Source: Roseiarcus sp963696665 | GTDB lineage: Bacteria; Pseudomonadota; Alphaproteobacteria; Rhizobiales; Beijerinckiaceae | Direction: 5' to 3' | Assembly (NCBI GenBank): GCA_963696665.1 | Contig: CAVOLE010000033.1 | Coordinates: 37,813-101,812, forward strand | DNA: 64,000 bases | In this document: positions 45,434-55,443 of the stretch, piece after piece | Numbering within the stretch: position 1 is the stretch's first letter | Layout of the letters: every line of letters starts with the position of its first letter | The notes under the pieces: model-generated | Database searches by the model: none | Told to the model about the DNA's origin: nothing | The model's input: the letters and a program-made list of their open reading frames with translations, nothing else | Program-made: the position numbers and the translations under genes

Positions 45434-46981
45434 ATGAACTTGGGCATGCGCGTCCGGCGAACCCTCACCGACGCGCTCGATCAGAACCTGACGCCGATCC
45501 TAATCGCTTCTCTGTTCCTTATCCTCCTCGGAACGCGGGCGGCTCTCATCAGCCACGCTGGAAGTCCAACGCCCTTTCTGGACGAATGGGAGGCGGACGG
45601 AGCCCTTCTCCTGGAGCCCTATATCCAGGGAAAGCTCACGCTCTCAGACTTGTTCATTCCGATCAACGAGCACCGGATCCCTTTCACGAAACTGTTGGTG
45701 CTGTTGATCTTCAACGTTTCGGGGTACTGGGACGTCGTCTTGCAGATGATTGTCAATTCAGTCCTCGACTCCGCGACGGTCGTTGCAATCGCCTATGCGC
45801 TTTCGCGCGTCCTTCGTGGAGGGTTGGCGGTCGCGGCGATCGTTCTCTCGACGCTGATCAATGCTGTGCCTTTCGGCTACGACAACGCGGTCCTCGGCTT
45901 CAACACGCATTTCTATTTGCTTCTGATGTTTTCCTTCGGGGCTTTATGGTTTTTGATCGATAGTCCGGCATGGTCGTGGCGCTGGGGGGCGGGGGTCCTC
46001 TGCGCGGCCGGGTCGGCTTTATGTCTGGCCTCGGGAAATTTGACATTCGCCGTGGCGGGCGGCGCGCAGCTCTTGCAGATGGCGTGCGGCAGGAGGGCCG
46101 GTCTTCGCGAAGCGCTCGGCATCGCGGTCCTCGTCCTCACGACCCTCGTGCTGGTGACCACGATTCCTTACGTGCCGGACGCCGAACCCCACAAGGCGCA
46201 TTCCGTCGGGCAATTCCTGTCCGCCTTTATTGGACTGATCAGCTGGCCGGCCCACACGGCCCTCGGATTGGTCTTGGTGGCGCCGACCCTGGTGTTTCTC
46301 TCGCGCACCCTCGCCGATCGTCCGAGGCTGAGCGATCCGCGCTGGTTCAATGTCGCGATGTTCGGCTGGGTCCTGTTCCAGATCCTGGCGCTCGCCTTCG
46401 GGCGGGCTTTGCTTCCGCTTCAGAACCGCTATTTCGATATCCTGCTCATCGGAACGACGATCAACTTCGTGAGCGCCTTCTGGCTCTTTCAACGGTTTGC
46501 GCCCAAACGCAACCTTATGAACTGGCGGTCATTCGCGCTCGCTGCGTGGCTCTTCGCCCTGGCGCTGTCACTCACCCATCCGCAGCGGCATCTGCCGAAT
46601 CAGATAGAGGAGTGGCGCACGATGCTTGCGACGGGAACGAGAAACGTTCAGAGCTATCTTGCCACCGGGGACAGTTCGTTTATTTTCCGCGCGCCGGCGG
46701 CGGAGGTTCCTTCATTTTACCCGAAGCGATTGCGCGAGATGCTGGACACGCCGGAGATTCGCTCCGCCCTGCCGCCAGCATTGCTCTCGACGGAGGCGCC
46801 GCACCCGTGGGTCGAAGCGTTCAAGCGCGGCTTTCTCCGGCTCGGCATGGTTTGGATTGCAATCGGGACGCTTCTCCTGACCGCTGTGGTCGTTCGGTTG
46901 GCGCGCGCCGCGGCGAAACCGGACACGCATCGCTTGGCCGTTAGCCCGGCCCCGGAGACGGTTGATCTTCACAATGCCTGA
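45434..46981 (+). CDS. Polytopic membrane protein, possible GT-C-type glycosyltransferase
   Basis: A 515-residue integral membrane protein with about ten to twelve helices (ILIASLFLILLGTRAALI, VVAIAYALSRVLRGGLAVAA, ALGIAVLVLTTLVLVTTIPY). An acidic FLDEWEADG in the first external loop and INEHRIPFTK downstream recall the catalytic loop of GT-C glycosyltransferases, but no family can be named with certainty. A soluble C-terminal segment (TMLATGTRNVQSYLATGDSS) precedes the last helix. It overlaps the following AlgX-like gene by eight bases, so a surface-polysaccharide role is inferred. Confidence 0.7.
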   Translation: MNLGMRVRRTLTDALDQNLTPILIASLFLILLGTRAALISHAGSPTPFLDEWEADGALLLEPYIQGKLTLSDLFIPINEHRIPFTKLLVLLIFNVSGYWDVVLQMIVNSVLDSATVVAIAYALSRVLRGGLAVAAIVLSTLINAVPFGYDNAVLGFNTHFYLLLMFSFGALWFLIDSPAWSWRWGAGVLCAAGSALCLASGNLTFAVAGGAQLLQMACGRRAGLREALGIAVLVLTTLVLVTTIPYVPDAEPHKAHSVGQFLSAFIGLISWPAHTALGLVLVAPTLVFLSRTLADRPRLSDPRWFNVAMFGWVLFQILALAFGRALLPLQNRYFDILLIGTTINFVSAFWLFQRFAPKRNLMNWRSFALAAWLFALALSLTHPQRHLPNQIEEWRTMLATGTRNVQSYLATGDSSFIFRAPAAEVPSFYPKRLREMLDTPEIRSALPPALLSTEAPHPWVEAFKRGFLRLGMVWIAIGTLLLTAVVVRLARAAAKPDTHRLAVSPAPETVDLHNA

Positions 46982-48207
46982 TCCAGATCCTCAACTGTTC
47001 ACGGCGCCAAATCGTCTGGGGCCGGCCGCGCTTCCACCGCTGTCCTACCCGGACAGAGGATCTTTTGGCGCGCTCATGACCTCGCCGGTCTTTGCTCCTG
47101 CGGCGCGTGGCCTTCTATCGAATTACAGGCGACGCCTTGGACTTGTCGCCTTTATCCTGATCGCCACGCCTCTCGTGGTCGGCCTGTTCGGGCCGGACGA
47201 GGCGGCCAAGGTCCGGGCGGAAGGACGAACCCCCGCCGCGGCGCCGTCGATCTGGAGAGATGGCGTCAATTTTCCCAGACGAGTCGATGCCTATCTTAAA
47301 GACCGATTCGGCCTCAGGAAGGAGATGATCCGGCTAGCCTTGCAGGTGGACAATGTTTTGTCGGATCACGGGAATGAGAACGGGAGAGTTCTCATAGGCC
47401 GCGATGGGCGCATGTACGCTGAGCAGAACGACGCGGTTCGGCAGAGCGCCGGCATTGTCATGCGCGACCGAATGGTTAGAGGCACCGCTGAATATCTGGC
47501 GGCGAAGCGGGATGTGCTGGCGCAGCGCGGGATCCGGTTCCTGGTCGCCGTGCCCCCAAACACCGCGACGATCTATCCGGAAGAGCTTCCGTCATGGGCG
47601 CGCAACCAAGGAAAGACGACCGAGTACGACTTGCTTCTTGCGGAGCTTAAGAAGCGAGGCGTGCGCGCCATCGACTTGCGGCCCGTGTTGCTCGGGGCTC
47701 GGGCGGAGGGAGGAATTGTATCTAAAACATGATTCGCACTGGACGCCTCGCGGAGCCTTGACGGCGTTCAACACGATCGTGGAGGCCGATGGACATCCTG
47801 ACTGGCGCATGAGCGCCGCGGCCGTCTTGGGCCCGCCGACCATTCGTCACAGCGGCGACCTCGCATCGTTTATCGGCCAGACTGGTGTGACAGAGCCGGT
47901 CGAGGAGATGACGTTGCCTAGGGTCCCGGCAGACAAATGGACCTCCAGGCCCTATACATCCTTCGCGGAGACCGGCGACCAGCCGACGGGAACTGTGCTG
48001 GTTCTAGGGGACTTATTCACAGCGTCCCTGTTCCCGCCGATGCTTTTGGCTCATGTCAGGAAGGTCGCTTGGGCGCATCACACCCAATGCGACTTGGACT
48101 GGCAGGCGATGATCGAGCGGTACCATCCAGACGAGGTGTGGTGGATGCCGACGGAAAGATTTCTCAACTGCATGCCCGGTGTGCTTGCCGCCTTCTCGGC
48201 CAAATAG
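46974..48207 (+). CDS. AlgX/AlgJ-like SGNH-fold protein, copy 1 (+1 shift and altered nucleophile)
   Basis: Membrane-anchored relative of alginate O-acetyltransferases. It has one N-terminal helix (LGLVAFILIATPLVVGLFGP), then FPRRVDAYLKDRFGLRKEMI and LYLKHDSHWTPRGA, which hold the catalytic Asp-His. The frame breaks at GGG 47708-47710; dropping one base gives a protein close in length and order to the copy at 49345-50529. The nucleophile motif GDSF of that copy is GDLF here (TTA at 48013-48015), so the serine is lost. A degenerating or non-catalytic paralogue is likely. Confidence 0.75.
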
Positions 48208-48260
48208 GCGGGATGCTCGCTGCGCCTGTCTCCGAGGCGGGTTTCATTCGGCGTTCCGCG

Positions 48261-49028
48261 TCACTTGACGCGCTTGCACACAACGAGATCTTGATGGTCC
48301 GCTATTCCTTTCTCCTTGAAGACTTCAATTGAAAAATAGCGTGACCATTCTCTCTCGATATATTCACGGCTGTGGTGGGTGTCTCGATAAAATCTCGGCA
48401 ATCCGTCCGTGCCTTTGCCGCCGTCAATGTAGTAAAACCCTTTACGAAGCGCGGCGTCGCTCAGACTATTTTTGAGCAGGTCCAGCGAAAGGGTCGAGAA
48501 AAGGGCGGATCCACCGATCTTCAAGACGCGGCTGAGCTCGGCCAGCCATGCGAATTGCATGTCTTCAGGGATGTGCGTGAAGACCGATATCGAAAAGATA
48601 AAATCGAAGAATTGATCCTGAAAAGGAAGTGGGGGCATGGGCTCGTTGACGACAAAATTTGCGATCGAGCCCAGATTTTTCTGAGCCCATCCAATAGCCT
48701 GGCGATCGACGTCGGAGCCGAACCATTCGACCGCCTCGCCGGATGTCGAATGCTTTAGGCAAAGCTCATGCAGCGGGACGAGTACCCGGCCTGAGCCCGA
48801 TCCAAAGTCGAGACCACGAAAGGGAGCAGCGGCGCCGCCGTTCACGTTCAGGCGGCTGAAAACGGCGTTCGCGACGATTCGCCCGACGTTCTCGTAGCCT
48901 GCTATGTCGGCTGTGCCGTGGACCCGTTTCCTGAGGTGAACGGGAGGAACGCCCGGAGGGGCTGTCGTTTCATCGGGATCGCCGGCGTCGCGGGCCCTCG
49001 TCCAAAGACTTTTGAGGCGTTTCAACAT
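48261..49028 (-). CDS. SAM-dependent class I methyltransferase
   Basis: A 255-residue methyltransferase. The AdoMet motif I is GLDFGSGSGRVLVPL, motif II WFGSDVDRQAIGWAQ, and motif IV-V FFDFIFSISVFTHIPEDMQF. No membrane part. ATG 49028 (MLKRLKSLWTRA) is preferred, since CCGGAG precedes it; an open frame continues to 49109. It is opposite in strand to the two AlgX-like genes that flank it, so it has its own promoter. The substrate is unknown; sugar or lipid methylation would fit the setting. Confidence 0.82.
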   Translation of the reverse strand: MLKRLKSLWTRARDAGDPDETTAPPGVPPVHLRKRVHGTADIAGYENVGRIVANAVFSRLNVNGGAAAPFRGLDFGSGSGRVLVPLHELCLKHSTSGEAVEWFGSDVDRQAIGWAQKNLGSIANFVVNEPMPPLPFQDQFFDFIFSISVFTHIPEDMQFAWLAELSRVLKIGGSALFSTLSLDLLKNSLSDAALRKGFYYIDGGKGTDGLPRFYRDTHHSREYIEREWSRYFSIEVFKEKGIADHQDLVVCKRVK

Positions 49029-49344
49029 CTGGAACTCCGGAGGCTTATTGGCCCGCTCGCCCATCCGCTCGCTCCCAACGTCGAATGAACCAACCGCCTT
49101 CAATATCACTGGGCCAGCGAAGACAAGCCGCCTTCGGGCCGCCGCGCCGGTCAGGCGACCCCGCGAGGCTCGTCTCGCCCGATCCCTTCAGCTCTCGTGG
49201 GCGCTTGAGATCGAATGGACTTGAGATTGCAGCTTCCGAATCGGAAAAGCGGCTGATAAAGGTGCGCTCGTGAATTCAACCCCGTTCCGACAGAGCCGGC
49301 GCTGCGCCCGCAATCGCCGGAAACGCGCGCGCTCCTGATTTCGC
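49029..49344. other. Intergenic region between methyltransferase and AlgX-like copy 2
   Basis: About 316 bases between divergent starts. No repeat, RNA or gene is recognised. The alternative, longer methyltransferase start would take up the first 81 bases. Confidence 0.4.
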
Positions 49345-50529
49345 GTGCTGCGCCAATACCGCCGCTATCTCGCGCCCCTCGCGTTCGGGCTCCTGGTCAC
49401 GCCGCTGGTCGTCGGGATCGTAAGGCCGGATGGTCCTGAAGCGGTTCTCAAGGAGGGGCGCTACCTTGCGGCTCCCCCGCCGGCGCCAACGAGCGCAGAG
49501 GATTGGCTGGGGCTTCCGAAGGAGACGGACGCTTACCTGCGAGACCATTTCGGCCTTCGTGACGTGTTGATCCGCGTGCATAAGGATATCACGCGGCCGT
49601 TGCTTGGGGTCGGCAACGATTCGGTGCTGATCGGTCGTGACGGGCGCATGTTCTACCTCGGCGAAGAGACGGTGCGTGAAAGCGCGGGGCTGATCCTTCG
49701 GGACCGAAGGGTGGCCGACCAGGCCGATATGCTCCAGCGCATGAACGAGGATCTGCGGGCGCGCAATATCCGATTCCTGGTCGCTGCGCCGCCCAGCGCG
49801 TCAACAATCTACCAGAAGGACCTGCCCCTTTGGGCGCAAAATCACGGCAAGCCGACCGAATACGACCTGTTTCTCGCCGACCTCGCCGCGAAGGGCGTTC
49901 CCGCTGTCGATCTGCGGCCGGTGGTCAAGCAAGCCCGGGCGTCGGGTCCGGTCTTCTACATGCACGATACGCATTGGACGGCCCGCGGCGCCTTGGCTGC
50001 TTATAATGCCGCGGTCGAAGCGGACGGGCGCCCAGACTGGCGCATCGAGCCGGGCGCGGCGCTGAGCCCGCTGACCTTGCGCAAAGGCGGCGACCTGGCG
50101 CGAATGTTCGGCGACGCCGACAGCGTCTCTGAATATGCCGAAGACCTGACGCTTCCGCATGGAAAGAAAGTCCCGATATCGACCGATATCCTTGGCGACT
50201 TCATTGAAACGGGCGACAAGCCGGGCCCGACCGTGTTGATTCTGGGGGATTCCTTCACCGGCTTGTTTTTTCCTCCGATGCTCCTGACGCACGCTCGTCG
50301 AGTCATTTGGATGCACCACCGGTTATGCGGCTTCGACTGGAGCAAGGTGGTGAACTATCATCCCGACGAGGTGTGGTGGATGCCGGACGAACGCTTTCTG
50401 GTTTGCGCGCCGGATCGATGGCCGAACGGTTTGCCCGAAGGTAAACCGGCCTCCGCCGAAGGACGGCCCTCTGCGGGGCTCGCTGCGCAGGTTGGCGCTG
50501 CCGGGAACCGGGATGGCGCGCGGGAGTGA
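49345..50529 (+). CDS. AlgX/AlgJ-like SGNH acetyltransferase, copy 2
   Basis: A 394-residue inner-membrane-anchored protein with an SGNH-type periplasmic domain, as in AlgX/AlgJ/WssH proteins that O-acetylate exopolysaccharide. It has one N-terminal helix (YLAPLAFGLLVTPLVVGIVR). The Asp-His pair is in YMHDTHWTARGA (about residue 207) and the nucleophile serine in ILGDSFTGLFFPP (about residue 303). GTG 49345 is the best start. The C-terminal 40 residues are low-complexity. It is a clear paralogue of 46974-48207; the stop overlaps the cobU start (GTGA). Confidence 0.82.
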   Translation: MLRQYRRYLAPLAFGLLVTPLVVGIVRPDGPEAVLKEGRYLAAPPPAPTSAEDWLGLPKETDAYLRDHFGLRDVLIRVHKDITRPLLGVGNDSVLIGRDGRMFYLGEETVRESAGLILRDRRVADQADMLQRMNEDLRARNIRFLVAAPPSASTIYQKDLPLWAQNHGKPTEYDLFLADLAAKGVPAVDLRPVVKQARASGPVFYMHDTHWTARGALAAYNAAVEADGRPDWRIEPGAALSPLTLRKGGDLARMFGDADSVSEYAEDLTLPHGKKVPISTDILGDFIETGDKPGPTVLILGDSFTGLFFPPMLLTHARRVIWMHHRLCGFDWSKVVNYHPDEVWWMPDERFLVCAPDRWPNGLPEGKPASAEGRPSAGLAAQVGAAGNRDGARE

Positions 50530-51080
50530 GGCCTAAGACGACCGTCCGCAGCGCCCTCATTCTCGGCGGCGCGCGCTCAGGCAAGAGCGCCTATGCACAG
50601 AAGCTTGCGGAGGCCCATGGCGCTCAGCGGCTGTATCTCGCGACGGCGACGGCCGGAGATGAGGAAATGGCGGCGCGCATCGCTCGCCATCGGAGCGACC
50701 GGGGCCAAGGCTGGACGACGCTGGAGGAACCGCTCGAAATCGCGGCGGCCCTCGCGACGCACGCGCGAGGCGACAGGGCGGTGGTCGTCGATTGCCTGAC
50801 CCTCTGGCTCAGCAACCTCATGCTGGCCGGGCGGGACCCTGGCTCTGCGGTCGCCGCGCTTGCCGACGCCATCCGAGGATTGGCCGGTCCGGCGATCCTC
50901 GTATCCAACGAAGTTGGCATGGGATTGGTTCCGGACCACAAACTCGGCCGCGAGTTTCGCGACTGGCAGGGTCGGACGAACCGGGAAATCGCCGCCGCCT
51001 GCGACGCAGTGATCTTCGTCGCCGCAGGACTCCCGCTCCAGTTGAAGCCGGCCACAACCCCCCGCGTGCAATTCTCCTGA
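50526..51080 (+). CDS. cobU: Adenosylcobinamide kinase / adenosylcobinamide-phosphate guanylyltransferase
   Basis: Bifunctional enzyme of cobalamin biosynthesis that phosphorylates adenosylcobinamide and transfers GMP to it (184 residues). The P-loop is LGGARSGKSAYAQKLAE. The guanylate-carrying histidine is in IARHRSDRGQGW, then VVDCLTLWLSNLM and LVSNEVGMGLVPDHKLGREF with RDWQGRTNREIA. GTG 50526 overlaps the AlgX-like stop by four bases. No other cobalamin genes are in the window, so it may be there through operon coupling only. Confidence 0.95.
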   Translation: MRPKTTVRSALILGGARSGKSAYAQKLAEAHGAQRLYLATATAGDEEMAARIARHRSDRGQGWTTLEEPLEIAAALATHARGDRAVVVDCLTLWLSNLMLAGRDPGSAVAALADAIRGLAGPAILVSNEVGMGLVPDHKLGREFRDWQGRTNREIAAACDAVIFVAAGLPLQLKPATTPRVQFS

Positions 51081-51216
51081 AGCACCGCATTTTCCTTAAG
51101 GAAACCTCTGGCGACTCAGGGCCGGCCTGGACTAGGATTCGCGTCCGTGGACGGGGATTGCCGGCTGCGCGGGCGGCCGGCCTTCACTTCAAGACGTTCG
51201 TTGGGGACTTGGCGGG

Positions 51217-51970
51217 ATGTTGCGTCTCTTCCAACGCCGGGCGCCGGAGCAGGCGGCTCATTTCGACATTGCGCATGACGGCGAGACCTATCGCATCGCG
51301 CTGAAACGCGTCGCGACGTCGCGCCGTTTCACGTTGAGAGTTCGCACTGCGACGCGCGATGTCGTGCTGACGATGCCGACGCGCTCATCGCTCAAAGCGG
51401 CGCGCGAATTCGCCGAGCGTCACGCGGCCTGGATCGGCACGCGTCTCGCGCGCCTGCCTGAACCGGTTGCGTTCGAGCCGCGCGCAATCATGCCATTGCG
51501 CGGCGTCGATCATCGCATCGTGCATCGGCCAAGCGAACGCGGCGTTGTCTGGATCGAGTTCGAGCGAGCGCGGACCGCTCATCTGCGTTTCCGGCGAGCG
51601 GCCGCACGTGGCGCGCCGCGTCACCGATTTCCTCAAGCGCGAGGCGCGCAAGGATCTCGAGGCCGCGGTCGCTAAGCATTCGAAGCAACTGGGCGTCAAG
51701 CCGCGCCGCATCGTGCTGCGCGATACGGTGAGCCGCTGGGGCTCGTGCTCGTCGACCGGCGGGCTCAATTTCTCGTGGCGCCTGATTCTCGCGCCGCCGT
51801 TCGTGCTCGATTACCTCGCCGCGCATGAGGTGGCGCATATCGCGCACATGAATCATTCTGCGTTGTTCTGGAAGCTTGCGCGCCGCCTGCACCCAGGAAC
51901 CGACCGCGCCGAACTGTGGCTCAAGGTTCACGGCGCGAGCCTGCATCGCTTCGGCGCGACGTGGGAGTAG
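51217..51970 (+). CDS. YgjP-type M48-like metallopeptidase (one +1 shift)
   Basis: DUF45/YgjP (WssP-like) zinc protease. The N-terminal part (DIAHDGETYRIALKRVATSR, REFAERHAAWIGTRLARLP) is in one frame and the catalytic part (VSGERPHVARRVTDFLKREA, LRDTVSRWGSCSSTGGLNFS, HEVAH in LAAHEVAHIAHMNHSALFWK) is one base over, with the switch between about 51550 and 51572. Joined, they give a protein of the normal 250 residues. Substrates are not known. It lies downstream of cobU after a 136-base gap. Confidence 0.8.
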
Positions 51971-52058
51971 CGCCGCCTTCTGCTTGCAGCGATTTAGAGC
52001 TCGCCCCGCGCCGACCGGAATTGTTAACCGCCGGCGGCGTCGGCGACGTCAACGCCGG

Positions 52059-52979
52059 TCACCCGCCAGTGTAAGCGATCTTGATGAGCGTCGGCGTCTC
52101 GACGGTTGTGGTGGCCACGGTCGCGCCGTTCACCACCATGTTTATCGCTGTGTCCGAACCCCCATCTGCGAGAAAGTCCAACCCATGGCCGCCCATGGCC
52201 GAGTTGAAATAGATCTCGCCGAAGTTGGGTAGGGGCGGATTGACGCCACTGACTTCCGGCCGTTCGAATACCCACTCGGCTTGATTTTCCAAAGAGATCG
52301 TGCCGCTCGGAGCATCGAAGACGAACCCCGCATGGATGCCGCTGGTCGCGTTGAGCAGGCTGAAGAACGCCTCGGTTGGAGAGTCCAGGCAAATCAGTCC
52401 GATCATCGTGTCGCCAAAGCTGACCGGAAGGTTCGTGATCGCGGACCAGGAATTCGGGTACCACTCATAGACGGCATAGCAACTCTTGCTGACGCTGCCG
52501 TTCGCGGCGGTCGACACCGACTGTACGGTGCCGATTTGGGTGACGTCTGTATTCCCGTCGATGCCGATCCAAGCAAAGGAAACTTCGCTCCCCTGGCCTG
52601 TGGCGGCGGGCGCGACGTCCGGGACATTCCATTGCCCTAGAACCCAGGTGAAAGTCTGACCTCCCGTGGCGTGCACCACGGCCCCCGACCAAGTGGAGTT
52701 GGTGACGGTCGCCAGGTTCTGCCGCAGGCGGCCTCGGCGCTTAATGCCGGGCACGAGTTCCTCCAACGGCCGAAAGGTCGGCGTGATGTAAGTGATCTTG
52801 CGCGAGAAAATCTCGTCCCAGCGCGCCGCGAGTTGTGGGCGGATCGCCGGATCGGGGCGCTGCGGAAGGCCATAGCGCCGCAACTCACGCGCCGACGCTG
52901 CGCGCGGGTCGAATCCCTTCGGCGGCAAAGGATGAACCCGGAGTTTGCCGCCAGCGCTCCCAGCTTTGTTGTGAGACAT
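52059..52979 (-). CDS. G1-family (eqolisin-type) acid glutamic peptidase
   Basis: Bacterial member of the G1 peptidases, acid proteases using a glutamine-glutamate dyad (306 residues). The hallmark segments are NSTWSGAVVHATGGQTFTWV, AWIGIDGNTDVTQIGTVQSV, YAVYEWYPNSWSAI and ENQAEWVFERPEVS, the last holding the catalytic glutamate. An N-terminal 90-residue stretch (FDPRAASARELRRYGLPQRP) may be a propeptide. No signal peptide is seen. The family is mostly fungal with scattered members in acid-tolerant bacteria. It is divergent from no close partner. Confidence 0.87.
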   Translation of the reverse strand: MSHNKAGSAGGKLRVHPLPPKGFDPRAASARELRRYGLPQRPDPAIRPQLAARWDEIFSRKITYITPTFRPLEELVPGIKRRGRLRQNLATVTNSTWSGAVVHATGGQTFTWVLGQWNVPDVAPAATGQGSEVSFAWIGIDGNTDVTQIGTVQSVSTAANGSVSKSCYAVYEWYPNSWSAITNLPVSFGDTMIGLICLDSPTEAFFSLLNATSGIHAGFVFDAPSGTISLENQAEWVFERPEVSGVNPPLPNFGEIYFNSAMGGHGLDFLADGGSDTAINMVVNGATVATTTVETPTLIKIAYTGG

Positions 52980-53121
52980 GAACGCCTCCGCTCTTTTCGT
53001 CTCGGTGTGGTCGTTGGTGAACCTCCGAGGCGCCAGTCATCATGACCAAGCAAGCGAAAAAAGCTGTGACCAGGCTCACATGCTCGCCTTTCGGCAACGA
53101 ACTCCAATTGGATCGAGAAGG

Positions 53122-53932
53122 CTAAGCCAGAAGCAACCGTTCCAGCGCCGCGAACATGAGCTCCAGATCCTGCGGACGCGACAGGCGGTGATCGCCGTCC
53201 TTTATGAGCGTCAGCGTCGCCGGGTCGCCGCCGAAGCGCTGCATCAGCGCGAGCGCATGGGAAAACGGCACGTCTTCGTCCCGCATGCCTTGCAGCACCG
53301 CGGTTGGCGCGCCGGTGCGAATCATGCCGCCGAGCAGAAGGTGCTTGCGCCCGTCCTCGATCAGGTTCCGGGTGAAGCAGTCGGGTTCGCTCGAATAGGC
53401 GGAGGGCCTTCGCCAGACGCCTTCATCCATGATCGCGCGCTTGGCCTCGTCCGGCGCCCTGGCCCAGACGAGCGCTTCGGTGAAGTCGACCGCGGGCGCG
53501 ATGAGAACGAGGCCCTTGACGCGCTCCTTCTCCCCCGCCTCGTTGAGCGCCCGGGCGGCGAGCAGCGCCAAATATCCGCCCATGGAGGAACCGACCAGAA
53601 TCTGCGGTCCTTCGCTCTGCGCTCGCATGAGAGCAAGCGTCTCTTCGAGCCAGCGGGAAATCGTCCCCTCTTCGAGGCTTCCGTCGGAGCGGCCGTGGCC
53701 GGAATAGTCGAACCGCAGGAGGCCGAGACCGCGCCGCTCGGCTTCGGCGTCGAGCGCGGTCGCCTTGGTCGAGTCCATGTCGGAGCGATAGCCGCTGAGC
53801 CAAATGACGCCTGGCGCTCCGCTGCGCACTGGCGCGCGGCGGCGAAAGGCGATACGCCGTTGATTTCAGGGCCTTCCCGACGATGAAAACCTGCCGCTGT
53901 CCGTCCGACACATTGAGCTCGCTGCTGATCAT
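53122..53932 (-). CDS. Alpha/beta hydrolase, small serine esterase type (one +1 shift)
   Basis: Cytosolic hydrolase. The core includes VIWLSGYRSDMDSTKATALD, RFDYSGHGRSDGS, the nucleophile elbow VGSSMGGYLALL, the acid GMRDEDVPFSHA and the histidine IKDGDHRLSR. The conserved N-terminal strand (RRIAFRRRAPVRSG) is preceded by an in-frame TGA. One frame over, MISSELNVSDGQRQVFIVG starts at ATG 53932, and removing one A at 53864-53866 joins the two. It overlaps nothing and is divergent from the glycosyltransferase at 54060. Confidence 0.8.
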
Positions 53933-54059
53933 TCGGCCTGCGGATGGCGCGGGGTTCAATCCCAACTTGGACGCGCAGGGCGGAGCGGAATTGGCGGAGC
54001 CTTCGCCGCGAGTTCAACAGGCGGCCCTGCGCGCTTTTCCGTCCGAAGCGTGGCGGCCC

Positions 54060-55262
54060 ATGAGCCTCGACGCGCTCTCCCCCTTCGGACGCGGGGCGAA
54101 CGCGCCGCTCGTCGGCCGTACGATCCTCCAGATCGTCCCGCCGCTCTCCGCAGGCGGCGACGAACGCGCGACGCTCGCGGTCACGGCGGCGCTCAAGGAG
54201 ACGGGCGCTCGCGCTTTGGTGGCGACCGACTCGCGCGAGCTGGCCGGCGAATTGCAAGCGATCGGCGGTCTTTTCATTCGTTTTCCGGCGGCGACCAAGA
54301 ACCCGATCGCTATGACGTTCAACACGGGCCGCCTGCAGCGCATCATCGCGTCCGAGCGGGTCGATCTTGTCCACGCGCGCTCACGCTGGGCCGCATGGGC
54401 GGCGGTCAAGGCATGCCGCAAGGCGAAGCGCCCGCTTGTCACCTCGCTCCCGGGCGACGGCGGGGCGCGCCCGCGCACCGGCTTCGAGACGGCTGTCGCC
54501 GAGGGCGACATCGTCATTGCGTCCTCCGAGTTTGCCGCCGGGCGCGCGGAAACCCTCTTTCCCATGCCTCCCAAGCGGCTCAGAATCGTCCGTCCGGGAA
54601 TGGATCTCTCCAAGCTTCAGCCGGAACGGGTGAGCGGGCGGCGCGTGTCCGACGTTCGCTCGAGCTGGGGCGCCGCGGCGCATGAGCGGGTCGTTTTGAT
54701 GCCGGCGCGACTCGCGCCCGGCCGGGGCCAGGACATGCTCATCGAGGCGGCGGCGATGATCAAAGGCCGAGGCCTCGACGACGTCCGTTTCGTATTGGCG
54801 GGCGACGCGGCGAAGCCGGTGTTCGCGCGCGAACTTGACGCGCTCGCTGCCAAGTGCGGCGTCCGGTCTATCGTCACGCGCGTTGGCGCATCGGCCGATT
54901 CGCCAGCGGCGTTCATCGGCGCGGCGGTCGTGGTCTTTCCCGCCGCGGACGCCGATGGCGTGACGCGCACGGCGATCGAGGCCGCGGCGATCGGGGCGCT
55001 CACCATCGTCTCCGATGTCGGACCGGCTTGCGAGATCATCGCCGCGCCGCCCTACGCGGACGCCGAGGCCCGCACCGGCTGGCTCGTTCCGCCTCGCGAA
55101 CCGGCCGCGTTGGCGGAGGCGATCCAGGCCGCGCTCTCGCTTGGCGCCTCGGCGCGCGAGGCCATCCGGCGCCGTTCGCGGGCGAAGGTCGCCGAAGCCT
55201 ATTCGGTCGAGCGCATGACGCGCGACACGCTCAGCGTCTATGCCGAGGCGCTGGAGCGATGA
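54060..55262 (+). CDS. GT4-family glycosyltransferase
   Basis: GT-B fold glycosyltransferase (400 residues): LQIVPPLSAGGDERATLAVT at the N-terminus, VDLVHARSRWAAWAAV, then the donor domain VVLMPARLAPGRGQDMLIEA, 'DSPAAFIGAAVVVFPAADAD' and GVTRTAIEAAAIGALTIVSD. The E-x7-E motif is weakened (DADGVTRTAIEAAA). ATG 54060 gives the usual start before the first strand. The last codons (AEAYSVERMTRDTL, YAEALER) are duplicated at 57386-57496, beyond three tandem PEP-CTERM genes. It probably elongates a surface glycan. Confidence 0.87.
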   Translation: MSLDALSPFGRGANAPLVGRTILQIVPPLSAGGDERATLAVTAALKETGARALVATDSRELAGELQAIGGLFIRFPAATKNPIAMTFNTGRLQRIIASERVDLVHARSRWAAWAAVKACRKAKRPLVTSLPGDGGARPRTGFETAVAEGDIVIASSEFAAGRAETLFPMPPKRLRIVRPGMDLSKLQPERVSGRRVSDVRSSWGAAAHERVVLMPARLAPGRGQDMLIEAAAMIKGRGLDDVRFVLAGDAAKPVFARELDALAAKCGVRSIVTRVGASADSPAAFIGAAVVVFPAADADGVTRTAIEAAAIGALTIVSDVGPACEIIAAPPYADAEARTGWLVPPREPAALAEAIQAALSLGASAREAIRRRSRAKVAEAYSVERMTRDTLSVYAEALER

Positions 55263-55443
55263 GCGGCATGACTGTGTTCCGCAGCGTCAAACTGGTTGAC
55301 GGCTCGCAGTATTAGTGCAACCGTCAGGCTGTATTTGGGCAGGGGAAACTCTTTAACTCGCATGAACGCCTAACTGACGCAGAGGATAGGCGTCGCCTGC
55401 GATCGGGCGCAGCGCCGCCCGTTGGCCTGAATGGGAGGACGCC

